From the NCBI GenBank assembly GCA_020853095.1, contig JADYZN010000030.1:1-40050 (forward strand): a stretch of DNA of 40,050 nt, written 5' to 3'. Shown here piece after piece: positions 16,801 through 25,038 of this stretch. The notes below the pieces were generated by a model. That model did no database searches. It saw only the letters and a program-made list of their open reading frames with translations, and was not told the DNA's origin. The position numbers were made by a program, and so were the translations under genes. The stretch comes from Phycisphaerales bacterium (lineage in GTDB: Bacteria; Planctomycetota; Phycisphaerae; Tepidisphaerales; Tepidisphaeraceae). How positions within the stretch are numbered: position 1 is the first letter of the stretch; every line of letters starts with the position of its first letter.

Positions 16801-16995
16801 TTATCTCGCCTGCAGCAGATCGCGGAGATTGTAGATAAGCGAAAGCGGATGGTGACCCATCTTCAGATAATCGCCCGGATCGAGGCAAAAACCGCCGCTG
16901 ACACGCCCCATAAACACCAGTTTGAAGATCTTGTCGGCGTCGACGAGGGGCTTGGGCACCTCTTTTTTGATCAAACAAGCTTTGGACGAAAGTCA
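16801..16995 (-). pseudogene. Minus-strand coding remnant or very small ORF, unidentified
   Basis: Reading the minus strand downwards from 16995 gives a protein-like sequence of about 63 codons, containing IKKEVPKPLVDADKIFKLVF and then GFCLDPGDYLKMGHHPLSL, and ending with a TAA at 16801-16803. An in-frame TGA lies at 16993-16995, and further upstream the same frame reads a Pro-rich PGTPFFIYPNAA segment. The only starts are a TTG at 16974 or an internal ATG. It looks like the C-terminal remnant of a degraded gene or a 57-residue ORF from TTG. I cannot name the family. It is convergent with the toxin gene. Confidence 0.35.
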
Positions 16996-17112
16996 CGCCG
17001 CGTTGGGGTAGATGAAAAAGGGTGTGCCGGGTTTTTGAGATCCCGGCGCGGGTTTGGGAGATGGTTTGGGCGGCCTGCGGGTGGCCGGTGGGTCTTGGCC
17101 AAGGAGATGTCG

Positions 17113-17574
17113 ATGTCGCGCACCGATTTTCTTCCTCGTTCCGATTCGGCGCTGCTCGCTTGGAGTAGCGGGTTCGTCGCGGCCATCAGCGCCAAGGCGT
17201 ACAACCTGACCGCCGCACAGGTGGCGGACCTCATTGGCGTATAAAATGAGTTTGCAACAAGACTGAATGCAACGCTGTATACGTAATGACACGGGCCTTC
17301 GTACATCTTTGCCAGGAATATGGCGCAAAAAGCGATGGTGGCATTGGCCAGAGCGTATTCCCGACTCCTTCAGGCGGATGTTGCGATGAGCGACCAGGAT
17401 CGCTGCGATCTGGGGTTGAGCGTGCGCGACAAATCCGGCCCTCGGATCGACGATCTGGATCACCGCCCGCGGGTGCAACCCGCGACAACAGCCCGGCTCG
17501 GCCGCAGTGGCGATCAGCGTCAATCTCCCCGGCATCGGCCCGGGACCGATCCGGCACGCGACATAGACGCATAG
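17113..17574 (+). pseudogene. Decayed gene with in-frame stops (small conserved hypothetical family)
   Basis: A good ribosome-binding site (AAGGAG, 17101-17106) and ATG 17113 start MSRTDFLPRSDSALLAWSSG, which I recognise from memory as the start of a small hypothetical family common in Bacteroidota and Planctomycetota. The frame stops at 17242-17244 (TAA) but continues in the same frame with NEFATRLNATLYT, two more stops (near 17284-17289), then FARNMAQKAMVALARAYSRL and LGLSVRDKSGPR, which resemble later parts of that family. After 17440 another frame reads IWITARGCNPRQQPGSAAV, like the family's C-terminus, implying an internal deletion and frameshift. It is therefore a multi-lesion pseudogene between the toxin module and valS. 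The family identification is from memory. Confidence 0.55.
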
Positions 17575-17633
17575 ACGCCGGCGGGTGACCTGGCGCTTTC
17601 ATTCAACCGGCGTGGGCATACAATCGGCGGTCT

Positions 17634-20396
17634 ATGTCCACGGAATTGCCCAAGGTGTATGAGCCGGCATCGGTTGAGTCAACGGCGTACGAGGTGTGGT
17701 TGAAGGAGGGGTGTTTCACGGCCGACCCCAATGCGGCCGGCGAGCCGTATTGCATTGTCATCCCACCCCCCAACGTCACCGGCGCGCTGCACCTCGGACA
17801 CGCCGTCAACAACACGCTTCAGGACATTCTGATCCGCAGCCATCGCATGAGGGGGTTTAACGCGCTGTGGGTACCGGGGATCGACCACGCCGGCATCGCG
17901 ACGCAAGCCGTTGTTGAAAAACAACTTAAGGAGAAGGAAAACAAAACCCGCCACGATGTCGGGCGGGAGGGGTTGGTTGAGCGCATCTGGACATGGAAAC
18001 AGCAATACGGCGATCGCATCCTCGATCAGCTCAAACGGATGGGGGCATCGTGCGACTGGTCGCGGACACGGTTTACGCTTGATGAGGTGTGCGCCAAGGC
18101 GGTGCGGGAGACGTTTTTCAAGCTGTTCAGGGATGGGTTGATTTATCGCGGCAAACGGCTGGTGAACTGGGATGTGCATCTGCAAACCAGCATCAGTGAC
18201 GATGAGATTTATCACGAAACCGTCAAGACGTCGATGTGGCACATCCGCTATCCAATCGAGGGGACAGACAAGCGGATGATCGTGGCGACCACCCGGCCGG
18301 AGACGATGCTGGGGGATACGGCCGTGGCGGTGCATTCGCAGGACCCGCGGTGGAACTGGGCGATCGGCAAATCCGTGAAACTGCCGCTGACCGGCCGGTC
18401 GATCCCGATCATCGCCGATGACATCCTGGTGGACATGGAGTTCGGGTCGGGCGTGGTGAAGGTGACGCCGGCGCACGATCCCAATGACTACGCCGTCTGG
18501 CAGCGGCATCAGGGCAAACACGACCAGATCGAATTGATCAACATCCTGAATCCCGATGGAAAGATCAACGAAAATGGCGGCCCATACGCCGGCATGAAGC
18601 GCGACGCGGCCCGCCAGAAGGTGGTGGCCGACCTCGAAGCGCAGGGGTTGATGGAGAAGATCGAGCCGTATGAGACGCAGGTCGGCCACAGCGACCGGAG
18701 CAAAACGCCGGTGGAGCCGTATTTGTCGGATCAATGGTTTGTCAAAATGGCTCCGCTGGCCGAACCGGCGCTGGAAGTGGTGCGGCAGGGGCGGGTTCAA
18801 TTTTATCCCGAACGGCACGCGCAACAGTACCTGAGCTGGCTGGGCGAAAAACGGGATTGGCCGATCTCGCGACAGTTGTGGTGGGGACATCGGATCCCGG
18901 TGTGGCACGGCCGGCGGCCGGCAAACCATGCGATTCAGGAAGCACAGTCGCGCGGCGATTGCGCGATCTTTGAGGGGGGCGATGACAAATTGTACGTTTG
19001 CGTTCCACCGGACCGCCCGCGGATGGAGGCCCTGCTGGATCAGCATGGATTTACGCAGGACCCCGACGTGCTGGACACCTGGTTTTCCTCGGCGCTTTGG
19101 CCGCACAGCACGCTGGGGTGGCCGGAAAATACGCCGGAATTGAGCAAATGGTATCCGACCAGCGTGCTGGTGACTTCGCGTGACATCATCACGTTGTGGG
19201 TTGCCCGCATGGTGATGACGGGGCTTTACAACATGGGTGAAGTTCCGTTCCACCACGTCAACATCCATCCGACCATCCTTGACGGCAAGGGGGAACGGAT
19301 GAGCAAATCCAAGGGCAACGGCGTCGATCCGGTGGACATCATCGGGACGCACGGCGCCGATGCGCTGCGGTTCACGTTGACGCAGATGGCAACCGAGACG
19401 CAGGATGTGCGGCTGCCGGTCAAAAAACTGCCGGATGGGCGAAACACTTCCGACAAATTCGACGCGGGGAGAAATTTCTGCAACAAGCTCTGGAACGCGG
19501 CGCGTTTCGCCATCTCAAACCTGGAATCGATCCCGCATCATCCGGTGGATGAATCCCGGTGGTCGCTGGCGGATCGGTGGATTTTATCGCGATTGATGCG
19601 GACGATCCGGGAATGCGATGAGGCGTTGTCAGCCTATCGGTTCGACACCTACGCGCGGGTCTGTTACGACTTTTTCTGGCGTGATTTGTGCGACTGGTAC
19701 GTCGAGGCGATCAAGGGGGCGCTCAAAGACCCCGGCCAAGCCCCGCAAACCGCCAACGTGCTGGCGGCGGCGCTGGATGGGGCGCTGCGGCTGATGCACC
19801 CGATGATCCCGTTCATCACCGAGACGATCTGGTGGAAACTCAACGAAGTCCGGCCGGATCGCGGCCTGAACGCCAGGCTCCCATTGCCACGATCCAACCG
19901 GCTGATTCTCGCGGCATGGCCCAGGTGTGATGAAAGCCTCGTTTGCGATGAGATGGAAACGGTCTTCTCACGATTGCAGGAATTGATCGTCGCGATCCGC
20001 AACATGCGCAACGAACACAAGGTCGATCAGAAAAAACCGGTGGCCGTTTCCATTCACGCACCCGGCGACGCGGCCCGGCAGATCGAGGCCAATCGGTCGA
20101 TCATCGAAATGCTGGCCGTCTGCACGCTGAAGGCCGTGAAAACGGATTTGGCTCCACCGGCCGACAGCGCGCGGGCCGCGGCGGCGGGATGCGAAATTTT
20201 CGTCGAAGGGTTGGTCGATCAGGCGGCCGAGGAGCAGCGGTTGTCCAAGCGCCGACATGATCTGGCCAATCAAATCGCCGCGATGAAAGGTCGATTGGGC
20301 AACGCCGGTTACATCGCCAAGGCCCCCGCGCACCTGGTGGAGCAGACCAAGGCTCAACTGGCCGAAGCCGAGGCGGAACTGGCGAAAATCGGCTGA
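17634..20396 (+). CDS. valS: Valine--tRNA ligase
   Basis: 920-residue class I aminoacyl-tRNA synthetase that charges tRNA-Val, with an editing domain against Thr. The HIGH-type motif is in PPPNVTGALHLGH (44-56), the KMSKS loop is RMSKS (555-559), and the CP1 editing insertion follows ATTRPETMLGDTAVAV. The family's C-terminal coiled-coil arm is present (AAEEQRLSKRRHDLANQ onward). The ATG at 17634 gives a normal ValS N-terminus (LPKVYEPASVES). A long stretch near residues 760-790 has extra sequence (NARLPLPRSNRLILAAWP) in the anticodon-binding region. The gene stands alone on the plus strand and converges on a glycosyltransferase with a 10-base gap. Confidence 0.97.
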   Translation: MSTELPKVYEPASVESTAYEVWLKEGCFTADPNAAGEPYCIVIPPPNVTGALHLGHAVNNTLQDILIRSHRMRGFNALWVPGIDHAGIATQAVVEKQLKEKENKTRHDVGREGLVERIWTWKQQYGDRILDQLKRMGASCDWSRTRFTLDEVCAKAVRETFFKLFRDGLIYRGKRLVNWDVHLQTSISDDEIYHETVKTSMWHIRYPIEGTDKRMIVATTRPETMLGDTAVAVHSQDPRWNWAIGKSVKLPLTGRSIPIIADDILVDMEFGSGVVKVTPAHDPNDYAVWQRHQGKHDQIELINILNPDGKINENGGPYAGMKRDAARQKVVADLEAQGLMEKIEPYETQVGHSDRSKTPVEPYLSDQWFVKMAPLAEPALEVVRQGRVQFYPERHAQQYLSWLGEKRDWPISRQLWWGHRIPVWHGRRPANHAIQEAQSRGDCAIFEGGDDKLYVCVPPDRPRMEALLDQHGFTQDPDVLDTWFSSALWPHSTLGWPENTPELSKWYPTSVLVTSRDIITLWVARMVMTGLYNMGEVPFHHVNIHPTILDGKGERMSKSKGNGVDPVDIIGTHGADALRFTLTQMATETQDVRLPVKKLPDGRNTSDKFDAGRNFCNKLWNAARFAISNLESIPHHPVDESRWSLADRWILSRLMRTIRECDEALSAYRFDTYARVCYDFFWRDLCDWYVEAIKGALKDPGQAPQTANVLAAALDGALRLMHPMIPFITETIWWKLNEVRPDRGLNARLPLPRSNRLILAAWPRCDESLVCDEMETVFSRLQELIVAIRNMRNEHKVDQKKPVAVSIHAPGDAARQIEANRSIIEMLAVCTLKAVKTDLAPPADSARAAAAGCEIFVEGLVDQAAEEQRLSKRRHDLANQIAAMKGRLGNAGYIAKAPAHLVEQTKAQLAEAEAELAKIG

Positions 20397-20406
20397 AGAC
20401 AGACGG

Positions 20407-22032
20407 TCAATACGTGTCGGCTTCGCAGAACAGGTTGGTGGCTTCCAGATGGAATGCCAACCGGCGGCCGGCCGGATCGGTCAGGTGATGCGAAAATCGA
20501 AGGGTGATCGCCCTGGCCGGAGGATCATCGAGCGTCAACTCGATCTGGCGCATCTGGTCGGCCTTCAACGACATCGCCAGCAGGCAACGCCCCTCCGATT
20601 CGATCCGAAGCTCCGTATTCACCGCCGCATGGCCCATCATCTGATATCGTTTGCCGGCCGATGCGCCGTTGAGGATGATTCGCGCATCGGGCGACAGCCA
20701 GTTGTCCGGCCACAAACCGCGCACCGGATTCAGCCGATCCAGCACCCTGGCCAAAGCCGGCCGACGGTTGGCCATGCGATGAATCGCGGGCGAGCCGCAC
20801 AACAACGGCCGGATGCGCCTTGGCAGTTCCCGCCACACCCTTCCAACCGACAGGCCTTTTTCATGATACCACTGATGATAAAGTCGCCGAATCCCCGCGC
20901 CGTCGGCGGGTGGACCGGATGCCGTCACTGCAACATCCGCCTTCGCCACGCGGCCCAACGCGGCATGCAAATTGTCGGCCGATTCCTGCCAGGTATATTG
21001 TTTGAGCCGAATTTTCCCCTTTTCAATCAGGCTTCTTCGCAATTCCGGTTCACCCTGAATTTTTTCCATCAACATCGACATCGCCCGCACATCCGATGGG
21101 TCGCAGGAGAGAACCGCATCGCCACCGACTTCGGGCAGGCTGGTGGTGTTGGAACAAATGACGGCCGTGCCGGCATCGAAGGCTTCCAGCAGCGGGATGC
21201 CAAACCCTTCGTACTGGCTGAAAAAACAGAGTGCGGTCGCCTTCTGATACAACATCCGCACCAGTTCCGGGCGGACAAACCCCAGGTGTCGGATCGGCAG
21301 ATGATGAAATTCCCGTTGCAGTCGGGCCCACCCCGCGGGGTGGCCGCTGAACAGCAGTTGCATTTGTGAATCGGGGCATCGTTGGAGGAATTGTTCAAAC
21401 GCCGACAGTGTCTTTCGGTGGTTTTTGTGGGGCCAGAGATTGGCGGGATAATAGAAAAAAGGTCCGGCGGGGATCAGATCCCGCTCGGCCTGCGTCAATT
21501 CGCACTCGCTGACCGGCCGATGTTCCACCGTCAACGCCGGCGGCATCAGGAACACATCCCGGCAGCGCGTGCCGGCGAAATTCAAAATGGTCCGCCGGGC
21601 ATGATGCGAAATCGTCCCGATCGCACCTGCGCCGGCCAGCACGCGGCCAAACGCCGCCCGCCGTGCCCGCAACAGGCCCGAATCAAAAAATTCCGGCCGT
21701 TCCTCGTGTTGCAGGTCGGGCACCAGCACCACCTGCCGGGAAATCGGAAATTGCAGGTCGTCGCTGATCGGAAACGCCCGAAGCAGCACCTCGATGCCGC
21801 GCTGGCGAATCAGGCCATCCATCCGAGGAAAAAAATCCCTCGTCGGCAGCGATTCGTACCGTACGTTGGCCGCACTCGACTCGATCAGTTGGCGGCTGTA
21901 GATCGTGCAGAAAACGTGAAACGTATCCTCCGGCCGGGAATCGAACAGCCGTTCCAGCACCCCCTTGAGCACCATCGCGATGCCCCCTGATGCGCCCACC
22001 GCCAGCGGTCGAAGGTCGATGCCGATGTTCAT
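20407..22032 (-). CDS. Glycosyltransferase family 4 with extra C-terminal domain
   Basis: 541 residues. The start is ATG 22032, overlapping the Wzt stop (ATGA); the frame is open upstream but lies inside the Wzt gene. Residues 1-370 form a GT-B fold: NIGIDLRPLAVGASGGIAMV at the N-terminus, FYYPANLWPHKNHRKTL, and the donor-binding EX7E motif in EGFGIPLLEAF. Residues 385-541 form an additional domain without a GT match, with a beta-rich end (LRIESEGRCLLAMSL, AITLRFSHHL). Such fused accessory domains may bind glycan or membrane, which is speculation. As the last gene after Wzm and Wzt, it probably elongates the exported polysaccharide in the cytoplasm. Confidence 0.87.
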   Translation of the reverse strand: MNIGIDLRPLAVGASGGIAMVLKGVLERLFDSRPEDTFHVFCTIYSRQLIESSAANVRYESLPTRDFFPRMDGLIRQRGIEVLLRAFPISDDLQFPISRQVVLVPDLQHEERPEFFDSGLLRARRAAFGRVLAGAGAIGTISHHARRTILNFAGTRCRDVFLMPPALTVEHRPVSECELTQAERDLIPAGPFFYYPANLWPHKNHRKTLSAFEQFLQRCPDSQMQLLFSGHPAGWARLQREFHHLPIRHLGFVRPELVRMLYQKATALCFFSQYEGFGIPLLEAFDAGTAVICSNTTSLPEVGGDAVLSCDPSDVRAMSMLMEKIQGEPELRRSLIEKGKIRLKQYTWQESADNLHAALGRVAKADVAVTASGPPADGAGIRRLYHQWYHEKGLSVGRVWRELPRRIRPLLCGSPAIHRMANRRPALARVLDRLNPVRGLWPDNWLSPDARIILNGASAGKRYQMMGHAAVNTELRIESEGRCLLAMSLKADQMRQIELTLDDPPARAITLRFSHHLTDPAGRRLAFHLEATNLFCEADTY

Positions 22033-23480
22033 GGATTCGCCGCCGGTTCGGCCGGCCGATTCATCAAGGCGGGCGATGTCGCTCCCACGAAGCGGCAATT
22101 CCCCGGTAGATTGGCGGCGCCATAATGGATCAGGTGGGTCTTGCCGTGCCGCAGGTTGAACGTCACGGCGAAATGCCCGGCCGTCGGCAGGTGGCACAGC
22201 CGCAGCGTGCGATGATGCAGATCAACGTGGCTCAACGTGTGCCGTTGTTGATAATCCCCGCCCGGCAGGGTCACAAGGCCGACTTCAAACGTATATTCGC
22301 CCGGGGCGATCTCCAGGGCGATGTCCTGACGAAACCGCACCCGGCTGCCGGCCGGCAGGCCGATCGGCACTTCGGTGTCGTGTTGCAACGAATTTTTTCC
22401 ATGGATGATGATCCCCTTGTCGTTCTGGATCAACACCCCGGTGATGGGCACTTCGATGTCCCGCAGCAATTCGTATTCGGTAAAAAAGCTGGCGGTCGAT
22501 CCCTGTTCAAACGATCCCGCCGGCCGGCCAGTTTCATCGCACAACGCCAGCGCCGTGCAGCGCGCCCAGTCGTTGCTCACCTGCGTCACATCCGACAAAT
22601 CCACGAACGCCCCAGGCGCCGGCCAGAATTCCCCCGTCTGCCCGAAATAACCCTCGTCCGCCTCCCGCGTCGATGTGGCGGCCGCGCTGGCCACCGCCTG
22701 TTCCAGATGCTCCTGTTCCAGCAGGTAATACCGCCGCACCGCTTCGCCCGCCGGTCCGTTGAACAACTCCCGCCCCCGGTCCAGCAGCACCGCGCCGCGG
22801 CAAAATTGCTCCACATCGTTCATCGCGTGGGAGACCAGGATGATCGACACCCCCTGTTGGCGCAGCGTTTCCAGCCGGTCGTAACATTTCTGTCTGAAAA
22901 ACACATCCCCCACCGCCAGCGCCTCGTCAATCAGCAGGACATCCGCATCCACGCAAGTGGTCACGGCGAACGCCAGCCGGACGAACATGCCGCTGGAATA
23001 GGTCTTCACCGGCTGATCGATGAACTGGCCGATGTCGGCAAAGGAAAGAATCTCGTCAAACCGCCGTTCCATCTGGCTGCGCGATATCCCCAGAATCGCG
23101 CCGTTGAGGTAGACGTTTTCCCGGCCGGTGTATTCGGGGTTGAATCCACTGCCCAGCTCCAGCAGCGCCCCCACCCGGCCGTTGACGAACACCTCGCCGG
23201 CCGAAGGTTGCAGCACCCCGGCCAGGATTTGCAGCATCGTGCTTTTTCCCGATCCGTTCCGGCCGATGATCGCCATCGTCTCGCCGCGCTTCAGGTCGAA
23301 CGACACATCCCGCAAAGCCCAGAAATCGCGGTACAGTTTCTTTCGCCCCCACAAAAACGCCTGCCGAAGCCGGTCCTGCGGCCGGTCGTACAGGTGATAA
23401 ATCTTGCTGACGCCCCGCACGCGAACGCTGTATTCGCCCTGACCGGACGTGGATGGATTTGTCCCGCGATCAGATGACAT
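22029..23480 (-). CDS. wzt: Polysaccharide ABC transporter ATP-binding protein with Wzt C-terminal domain
   Basis: 483 residues. The ABC ATPase domain has Walker A GRNGSGKS (73-80), the ABC signature YSSGM (161-165), Walker B VLLIDEA (181-187) and the H-loop SHA (217-219). GALLELGSGFNPEYTGREN is the polysaccharide/teichoic acid exporter subclass signature. Residues 290-480 form an extra beta-rich domain like the Wzt C-terminal domain, which in O9a-type systems recognises the modified glycan terminus before export. Start ATG 23480 overlaps the permease gene by 11 bases and its stop overlaps the glycosyltransferase start. It is expected to drive export of a lipid-linked glycan across the inner membrane. 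Confidence 0.93.
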   Translation of the reverse strand: MSSDRGTNPSTSGQGEYSVRVRGVSKIYHLYDRPQDRLRQAFLWGRKKLYRDFWALRDVSFDLKRGETMAIIGRNGSGKSTMLQILAGVLQPSAGEVFVNGRVGALLELGSGFNPEYTGRENVYLNGAILGISRSQMERRFDEILSFADIGQFIDQPVKTYSSGMFVRLAFAVTTCVDADVLLIDEALAVGDVFFRQKCYDRLETLRQQGVSIILVSHAMNDVEQFCRGAVLLDRGRELFNGPAGEAVRRYYLLEQEHLEQAVASAAATSTREADEGYFGQTGEFWPAPGAFVDLSDVTQVSNDWARCTALALCDETGRPAGSFEQGSTASFFTEYELLRDIEVPITGVLIQNDKGIIIHGKNSLQHDTEVPIGLPAGSRVRFRQDIALEIAPGEYTFEVGLVTLPGGDYQQRHTLSHVDLHHRTLRLCHLPTAGHFAVTFNLRHGKTHLIHYGAANLPGNCRFVGATSPALMNRPAEPAANP

Positions 23481-24300
23481 CGGCGAACGCTCGTTTCAAC
23501 TTGGCGAACCACCAGTGCCCCCCCAGCATCACCACCAGCCCGAACCCCGTCACCGCCGCCAGCGGCCACCAGTCCGGCGACTGACCCCACACCAGACACC
23601 GCCTGAACCCGTCGATGATCACGTGCAGCGGATTGGCCGCCACCAGCTCGCGCGCCAACGGCGGAAACGGCTTGAAAAGATCAATCGAATAAAACACCGG
23701 CGTCAAAAACAACAGCAACTGCACCACCACCCCCACCACGTGGTTGATGTCCCGCAAAAAAACCCCCAACGCGCTTAAAAACCACCCGATCCCCATGCAC
23801 AGGAAAATCAGCGGCAGATAATACAACGGCAGAAAAACAATCGTCCAATGCAGCCCGGCCCCGGAGATCAACAACCCCGCCAGCACGATCAACAACTCGA
23901 TCCCCGACCGGATCACCGCCGCCCCGACGTTGCTGGCAACAAGCGTCTCCAGTGGAAAGACCACCTTCTTCACCAGGTTGATCTGCCCCACCACCAGCCC
24001 CGGAGCGCGGTTGACCACGTCAGCGAAAACGCCGAACGCCACCAGGCCGGTGAACAACGTCAATGAGAAATCCAGGATGCTGTCCGAATGGGCCGACGGC
24101 CATCGACTTTTGAAAATGACCCCGAACACCAGCGTGTACACCGCCAGCATCGCCAGCGGGGTAATCAAGGTCCACAGCATCCCCAGGGCGGAGGATCGAT
24201 AACGCTCGCGCAAATCCCGCCGGACAAACTGCCACACCAGCCCCCGGTGATGCATCACCGTCCACGGCACAAACCCAACTGTCGAATTCAACGCCGTCAT
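23470..24300 (-). CDS. wzm: Polysaccharide ABC transporter permease
   Basis: 276-residue ABC-2 type permease. The N-terminus has the typical LVWQFVRRDLRERYRSSALGMLWTLITP block, followed by about six hydrophobic segments, and ends PLHVIIDGFRR with a final membrane helix and a basic tail. This is the Wzm/TagG-type partner of the ATPase, which it overlaps. The ATG at 24300 is chosen because upstream codons give no family sequence; GGCGG sits upstream. Located in the inner membrane. It follows a two-component pair on the same strand after a 90-base gap. Confidence 0.93.
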   Translation of the reverse strand: MTALNSTVGFVPWTVMHHRGLVWQFVRRDLRERYRSSALGMLWTLITPLAMLAVYTLVFGVIFKSRWPSAHSDSILDFSLTLFTGLVAFGVFADVVNRAPGLVVGQINLVKKVVFPLETLVASNVGAAVIRSGIELLIVLAGLLISGAGLHWTIVFLPLYYLPLIFLCMGIGWFLSALGVFLRDINHVVGVVVQLLLFLTPVFYSIDLFKPFPPLARELVAANPLHVIIDGFRRCLVWGQSPDWWPLAAVTGFGLVVMLGGHWWFAKLKRAFADVI

Positions 24301-24389
24301 GCAACCGCCGTCACGCACATCGTAATTGCCATTTACCGATGCGATCCTAACGGTCCCCTCCCACCCCCGCAAGCAACGCCGGCCGGCGT
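24301..24389. other. Short intergenic gap with a perfect 16-bp palindrome
   Basis: Between the response-regulator stop and the permease start. AACGCCGGCCGGCGTT (24375-24390) is a perfect 16-base palindrome abutting the response regulator stop codon. It lacks a loop and a T run, so it is not a canonical terminator. It may be an operator or an RNA hairpin, or a product of the common GCCGGC motif. Confidence 0.35.
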
Positions 24390-25004
24390 TCATCCGCCGC
24401 CCATGATTTCCTCCGATTCGATGATCTTCCTGACGATCTCCCCCATCCCCACGCGCCGGCGCTGGCTTTCCTGTTGCAATCGCCGATGGGCATCCTCCTC
24501 GGACAATCCCAGCCGTTTCATGAAGATACCCTTGGCCTTCTCCACCAGTTTGCGCATCTCCAGCGTCTGGGTCAGGGATTGGTTCTCCTCGATCAGCTTT
24601 TGCTGATCTGCAAACCGCCTCACCGCGACGTCGATCTGCGCTTTCACCCCTTCCAACGTCACCGGCTTGATGAGATATCCAAACACGCCGGCCGCGCTGG
24701 CACGGTCGATCAATTCCGCCTCGCCATAGGCGCTGATGATGATCATCGGAACCCGCCGCACGGCCATCAGCGATTTGGCCAGATCGATCCCATCGACGCC
24801 ATCCAGCCGAATGTCCAGCAGCACCAGGTCGGGATTTTGCGACTGGAACATCCCGCTCGCCTCGGACGCGGTCGACGCCTGTCCCACCACCTCATGCCCC
24901 AACCGCTCCAGTTGCGAACGCAGTCCCATCCCCACCAGCGTGTCATCCTCCACGATCAGAATACGCAACGGCCCGATCGCCGTTGGTTCTCGTCCGACTG
25001 TCAT
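24390..25004 (-). CDS. Response regulator with ANTAR RNA-binding domain
   Basis: 204 residues. The receiver domain (13-125) has acidic pocket E19-D20-D21, phosphoacceptor Asp64 in LVLLDIRLDG and Lys113. A short helical linker follows, then the ANTAR domain (about 147-198: LVEKAKGIFMKRLGLSEEDA onward). ANTAR regulators bind tandem RNA hairpins and prevent transcription termination; they are often activated by a HisKA_2/HWE kinase. The kinase gene lies 34 bases upstream on the same strand. The target could be the following polysaccharide export operon or elsewhere, which is not shown by sequence. Confidence 0.93.
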   Translation of the reverse strand: MTVGREPTAIGPLRILIVEDDTLVGMGLRSQLERLGHEVVGQASTASEASGMFQSQNPDLVLLDIRLDGVDGIDLAKSLMAVRRVPMIIISAYGEAELIDRASAAGVFGYLIKPVTLEGVKAQIDVAVRRFADQQKLIEENQSLTQTLEMRKLVEKAKGIFMKRLGLSEEDAHRRLQQESQRRRVGMGEIVRKIIESEEIMGGG

Positions 25005-25038
25005 TGATTAAAACTCCGCAACCGACGGGAGGCCAGAA

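Noticed and set aside
16993-17535. Minus-strand open frame of 180 codons over the pseudogene region
   Set aside because: Most of it is antisense to readable plus-strand family-like sequence; only its last dozen codons join the unidentified fragment.
17679-19352. Long minus-strand open frame antisense to valS
   Set aside because: Shadow of a clear ValS; His/Arg rich with no motif.
22125-23477. Plus-strand open frame of 450 codons opposite the Wzt gene
   Set aside because: Wzt on the minus strand has all ABC motifs; the antisense frame has none.
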